A DNA stretch of 10,061 bases from Caldilineaceae bacterium (GTDB lineage Bacteria > Chloroflexota > Anaerolineae > Caldilineales > Caldilineaceae). Position 1 is the first letter of the stretch. Each line of letters begins with the position of its first letter. A program made the position numbers and the translations under genes. The notes beneath the pieces are model-generated. The model was not told the origin of the DNA. It ran no database searches and saw only the letters and a program-made list of their open reading frames with translations. Shown in pieces: positions 9,601 through 10,061 of the stretch. The stretch lies in assembly GCA_020634815.1 (NCBI GenBank), contig JACKBA010000063.1, forward strand, positions 1-10,061, read 5' to 3'.

Positions 9601-10061
9601 CGCTCGCCCGCTGGGCAACTGGCGGCGCGCCGGCTGGGCAGCGGCATCAGTGCCGAGATCATCATTGCCGCGGATGGCGTCAGCGGCGACAACGTGTCGG
9701 TGGCCATCAGCCCGGACACCGAGAACAGCGGCTGGGTCGTGGCCTGGGTGCCCTCCGCCGGTGGCGCAACTGCGTTCAGCGCAATCTCACCGCTGGGCGC
9801 GGTGCGCACCGACGTCAGTTCGGTGGACAAGCTCACGCTCACCGCGGTCGCTCTGGCCTGTATCCAGCCGGAATACGAGCTGATCCTCGAGTTCAACGAC
9901 GCAGAGGGCGCGCAGACCTTTGCCGATTCATCTGGCAACATGAACAACGCCTTCTGCCAGACGGCTGCCAGTTGTCCCCTAGCTGGCGTTACCGGCAAGT
10001 TTGGCAGCGCCGTTTCTTTCGACGGCTCCGACGATCTGTTGCGCGTAAATGGCAATATTGC
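3601..10061 (+). CDS. Giant secreted multidomain protein: LolA/LppX-like, TM segments, TSP3 calcium loops, Ig-like, propeller and LamG (3' partial)
   Basis: I read the frame codon by codon from 3601 to the window end and found no stop in 2,153 codons, so the protein continues beyond the edge. Domain order by residue: signal peptide 1-25; LolA/LppX-like beta domain about 32-253; membrane hairpin 282-325; charged Gln/Ala-rich linker about 335-390; TSP3/EF-hand-like calcium loops about 405-509; unrecognised region about 521-1118; hydrophobic block about 1119-1310 with four or five membrane-spanning stretches; second calcium-loop cluster about 1494-1633; Ig-like beta-sandwich about 1643-1755; six propeller-like repeats about 1767-2077; LamG from about 2090. 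I favour the ATG at 3601 because MKRLMIF gives a short basic n-region for the signal peptide. In-frame ATGs at 3574 and 3586 are alternatives, and none has a clear Shine-Dalgarno. The gene is divergent from the two-component operon and may be its target. A surface adhesion or binding role is plausible from the domains, but function is not established. The reading frame is certain; the domain names are inferred from motifs. Confidence 0.9.
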   Translation, partial: MKRLMIFIGIAFLLTIPIGVSAVNARNAGDADLAAVWQRVQESGAYAFSADITQRNTPQATVLNAGRKATRHAYYLEGETDIRAESLHLMLWTGGGSVHVPNSGTEMLIEGDQARARQGNGAWEEIDDFTGLFAPGGDFLAYTQAAQNVVRHAPEVRSTPLGEISITRYTFDIDGRKLAIHMRAEMSEEAMREGLPANASIELPTAYAEMTGTGELWVGADGLPLRQIFALEFPPDADAYVSTAEVTVDFSDFAPLPTAGGPGTLGSQFVSSLQAVGNLQNALSLLAAAMALWLMALVVLGRRSKRVYVAVVSAVVCSMLVTPLLSSRQVSAYSTRQEEKRAAQEELQGRQEVQETVQVQMRTAAMNPHADPLAAAQAAAVAAPMLQSASDGRYFDPSCETDPAGDIDADGLTNLSECLLGTLPDVADTDNDGVADAVEVTGFSYRNQTWYTDPANADSNNDGISDGKEWYLNGDIAPPDTNGDGTPDLWDDDNDNDGVRDTLDLSPYASTSRVNPFDGANPFELTINDLVESELVRVEFQIRPTESSHLWYSQSVLDWPQGDQQDQIQDVDGKTFADLDPTLPAWPNANGDMRLTPMLEIAMDMATANLPSEPCTDADGNPDTCYPLLEQFGISVQQTDDNTLTAYVPLQVVSDNVGDDNVAFYARMFYESKANWGAAHQVRVSWVLQMLNDVCGYPDTPPAGYPANTVWPPDPDQPPGDWNADENGAWPAQYSLFQDGLCQFYSSMNELQVLNTYDEAWYITGMHVMEEHSADIALIYEDPSVTGSVGAGYDSPLYVDTLYGLLYGLNSTFLAARDCDSTDAGGNCQGNGQLDITVDTIGDRFNHATNGYSADNPIYWGLPNVLSVVKNGVERAPGDGRSSYTDIPTYEAIDLGMLDTTTVQTMHVLTSTFDAAWSASDPITPTIMMASQQSYRDLNLDRFISNDPNISWNSNRLTLNLPQSGDNTVEVDTLATVKWTPYAYDPATGWAAADIDDYYNELSTLLVDAFSGISDPDEAETQLTMAQLLYISAYGGDANVVQIGVTIPDYGYQQPDEPLYISLTATTLTYIAKAANQLYTFTTDLKEIASTFRYAVGTQEVISKYLDVKIFSQLPGWKGIAAGVAGILLLTLFATDAVVNYILGDSNTKLGIGLNDAVQIVFILYAAYDITMKVVKVVQLALAASKADTAAAFVDALSETLSESSTVLDASKFLGVVGLVIAIGVAVGMFIYAWAKGDISPGNVAFNEALAATIAAVIVAVLFFVLALTVVGLIIVLIIALIDAILQLVGSKFTITGWITKSIAWIIYQLDLETTQDVESGQLDIVLMDPDLGITTANSLLTSLPVTTTLYEKFPPGWSYKTSPDYVAQNSMIYELSTASKSLSTSKGARSDWTTSVYDSFAFNNDTVDLYQATVTDHLSTEAPLVAGVNASTPLWLNSAYALMADSCWVGFCKRKPIPGNSSDSLGTIAVLDVLPATLDEFVAVSDWGTLTFLDADGDGMLSHRDGGLDPDDSTPDIDQDRLSDAYEVTIRSLPSDQGGVALRSDSGDSDSDSIPDYVEMRWGTDPGNRDSDGDGLLDEQELAPRGGWLIAYAYDEISGITSETRVWSDPNRADGDGDGMSDLFEQDQDILQVDPFADPADPRVYNPNVWNESPVALYIDDNTTDGFIKPGATVVYTTTTANNLSSGQELVGQLSLSLPTGVTGAPISQTVDIASGASSSLVSTLQFPGSVTAQYTISSLMSLTDFDQTRWSWDESDGSRRNGLNGTPQAVAITPVDGWEASYLVATLERATNGNEAISTYVVRGDGTVEQANTQLLPQSANVLNSPDVACNSAGVCILLWGANNSGQTSGFIAGVRLDRSPQSQTTIVPFANGEVIRNLSVATDGANFMVAWAASRSNNTQTVIRVTSIGADGSVGSTQAVATLNGAAGGAAIDWTGSSYTVIWTGDGNVSRASVSTSGVVSNAGVIAAGAAWPQSNGGVHPPSIAYDAVSGQALVTYRSPAGQLAARRLGSGISAEIIIAADGVSGDNVSVAISPDTENSGWVVAWVPSAGGATAFSAISPLGAVRTDVSSVDKLTLTAVALACIQPEYELILEFNDAEGAQTFADSSGNMNNAFCQTAASCPLAGVTGKFGSAVSFDGSDDLLRVNGNI
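3694..4359 (+). other. LolA/LppX-like N-terminal domain of the giant protein
   Basis: Residues about 32-253 alternate beta-strand patterns and end with TGTGELWVGADGLPLRQIFA and then VTVDFSDF. A late 'elWvdadGLPlrq ... vtvdFsdf' pattern is typical of LolA/LppX/LprG-like folds, which bind lipids or act as envelope lipoprotein modules. Here it follows a signal peptide and precedes a membrane hairpin, so it should sit on the outer face of the membrane. The assignment rests on pattern only. Confidence 0.45.
4444..4575 (+). other. Transmembrane hairpin with basic turn in the giant protein
   Basis: Two hydrophobic segments, residues 282-301 (ALSLLAAAMALWLMALVVLG) and 307-325 (VYVAVVSAVVCSMLVTPLL), are joined by the short basic turn RRSKR. 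By the positive-inside rule the turn faces the cytoplasm, which leaves the domains on both sides outside. The hairpin would anchor the protein in the membrane after signal-peptide removal. Confidence 0.7.
4786..5127 (+). other. Thrombospondin type-3 / EF-hand-like calcium-loop cluster 1
   Basis: Successive DxDxDGxxD/E loops are visible: DIDADGLTNLSE, DTDNDGVADAVE, DSNNDGISDGKE, DTNGDGTPDLWD and DNDNDGVRD. Such loops bind calcium and stiffen extracellular stalks. Two cysteines flank the first loop (residues about 400 and 418) and could form a disulfide. Confidence 0.85.
5161..6954 (+). other. Unrecognised extracellular region of the giant protein
   Basis: Residues about 521-1118 match no domain I can name. 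Motifs include SVLDWPQGDQQDQIQD, GDMRLTPMLEIAMDMA, VAFYARMFYESKANWGAAHQ, ADIALIYEDPSV and GYDSPLYVDTLYGLLYGLNS. Aromatic and acidic residues are frequent. Cysteines come in nearby pairs (CTDADGNPDTC; CDSTDAGGNC), as expected outside the cell. Function is unknown. Confidence 0.6.
6955..7530 (+). other. Internal hydrophobic block with four or five membrane-spanning stretches
   Basis: Hydrophobic stretches lie at residues about 1119-1143 (GIAAGVAGILLLTLFA...), 1157-1175 (AVQIVFILYAAYDITMKVV), 1213-1235 (FLGVVGLVIAIGVAVGMF...) and 1249-1289. The last is 41 residues long, enough for two helices. An amphipathic Ala/Ser-rich stretch separates the second and third. The block sits between otherwise soluble, secreted-type domains. 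It could be a second membrane anchor or a pore/translocation-like module; the sequence does not decide. Confidence 0.7.
8080..8499 (+). other. Thrombospondin type-3 / EF-hand-like calcium-loop cluster 2
   Basis: Loops visible are DADGDGMLSHRD, DIDQDRLSDAYE, DSDSDSIPDYVE, DSDGDGLLDEQE and DGDGDGMSDLFE. Two have lost the conserved glycine (DQDR and DSDS), so they may bind calcium weakly or not at all. The cluster follows the membrane block and leads into the beta-sandwich. Confidence 0.85.
8527..8868 (+). other. Ig-like (CARDB/DUF11-type) beta-sandwich domain
   Basis: Residues about 1643-1755 show the pattern SPVALYIDDN, then FIKPGATVVYTTTTANN, then LVGQLSLSLPTGVTG. A 'kPGdtvtYtitvtN ... lsltlPtGvt' pattern is typical of bacterial extracellular Ig-like domains such as CARDB or DUF11. 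The fold assignment is by pattern only. Confidence 0.55.
8899..9831 (+). other. Six propeller-like repeats of about 50 residues
   Basis: Repeated units follow the pattern 'P.va....g.flv.W......t.i.gvrl...G.v'. Cores visible include VAITPVDGWEASYLVATLER, DVACNSAGVCILLWGANNSG, SVATDGANFMVAWAASRSNN, AIDWTGSSYTVIWTGDGN, SIAYDAVSGQALVTYRSPAG and VAISPDTENSGWVVAWVPSA. Unit starts are near 8899, 9067, 9229, 9385, 9538 and 9679. The spacing and sequence fit blades of a beta-propeller, a common binding platform in secreted bacterial proteins. Confidence 0.6.
9868..10061 (+). other. LamG/concanavalin A-like jelly-roll domain, truncated by the window edge
   Basis: The segment reads ELILEFNDAEG, then FADSSGNMNNAFC, then LAGVTGKFGSAVSFDGSDDL. 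This is the usual opening of a LamG_3 domain: a strand ending in a D, the 'DsSGN.n' turn, and 'G.fGsAv.FDGsdD'. Such domains typically bind carbohydrate or protein ligands at the cell surface. The rest of the domain lies beyond the window. Confidence 0.8.

Overview
The window is GC-rich and gene-dense. It looks like a chromosomal segment of a bacterium from the Chloroflexota, perhaps Anaerolineae or Caldilineae. That assignment is an inference from the type of giant secreted protein seen here, with thrombospondin-3 calcium loops, a propeller-like region and a LamG domain behind a LolA/LppX-like N-terminus. No rRNA or marker gene confirms it.

Layout: (1) Positions 2-1366, plus strand: the C-terminal part of a ComEC/Rec2 DNA-uptake channel. 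It holds the last membrane segments of the Competence domain and a complete metallo-beta-lactamase-fold domain; its start lies upstream of the window. (2) Positions 1457-3341, minus strand, convergent with comEC: a two-gene operon for a DesK/NarL-type two-component system. The membrane histidine kinase comes first and the LuxR-type response regulator follows four bases later. (3) Positions 3342-3600: a divergent control region with a perfect 14-bp palindrome, ATGACAATTGTCAT, a candidate operator. (4) From about 3601 to the right edge, plus strand: one uninterrupted reading frame of at least 2,153 codons with no stop in the window. It encodes a giant, probably surface-exposed protein.

Domain order of the giant protein: signal peptide; LolA/LppX-like domain; transmembrane hairpin; charged, Gln/Ala-rich linker; first calcium-loop cluster; a region of about 600 residues I do not recognise; a strongly hydrophobic block with four or five membrane-spanning stretches; second calcium-loop cluster; an Ig-like beta-sandwich; six propeller-like repeats of about 50 residues; and the start of a LamG jelly-roll, cut by the window edge.

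The most plausible working link is that the two-component system senses a membrane or envelope condition and controls its own operon, the divergent giant gene, or both, through the palindrome. This is inference from gene order and the operator-like site. comEC is probably unrelated to the other genes. I found no tRNA, rRNA, CRISPR array, insertion sequence or convincing rho-independent terminator.
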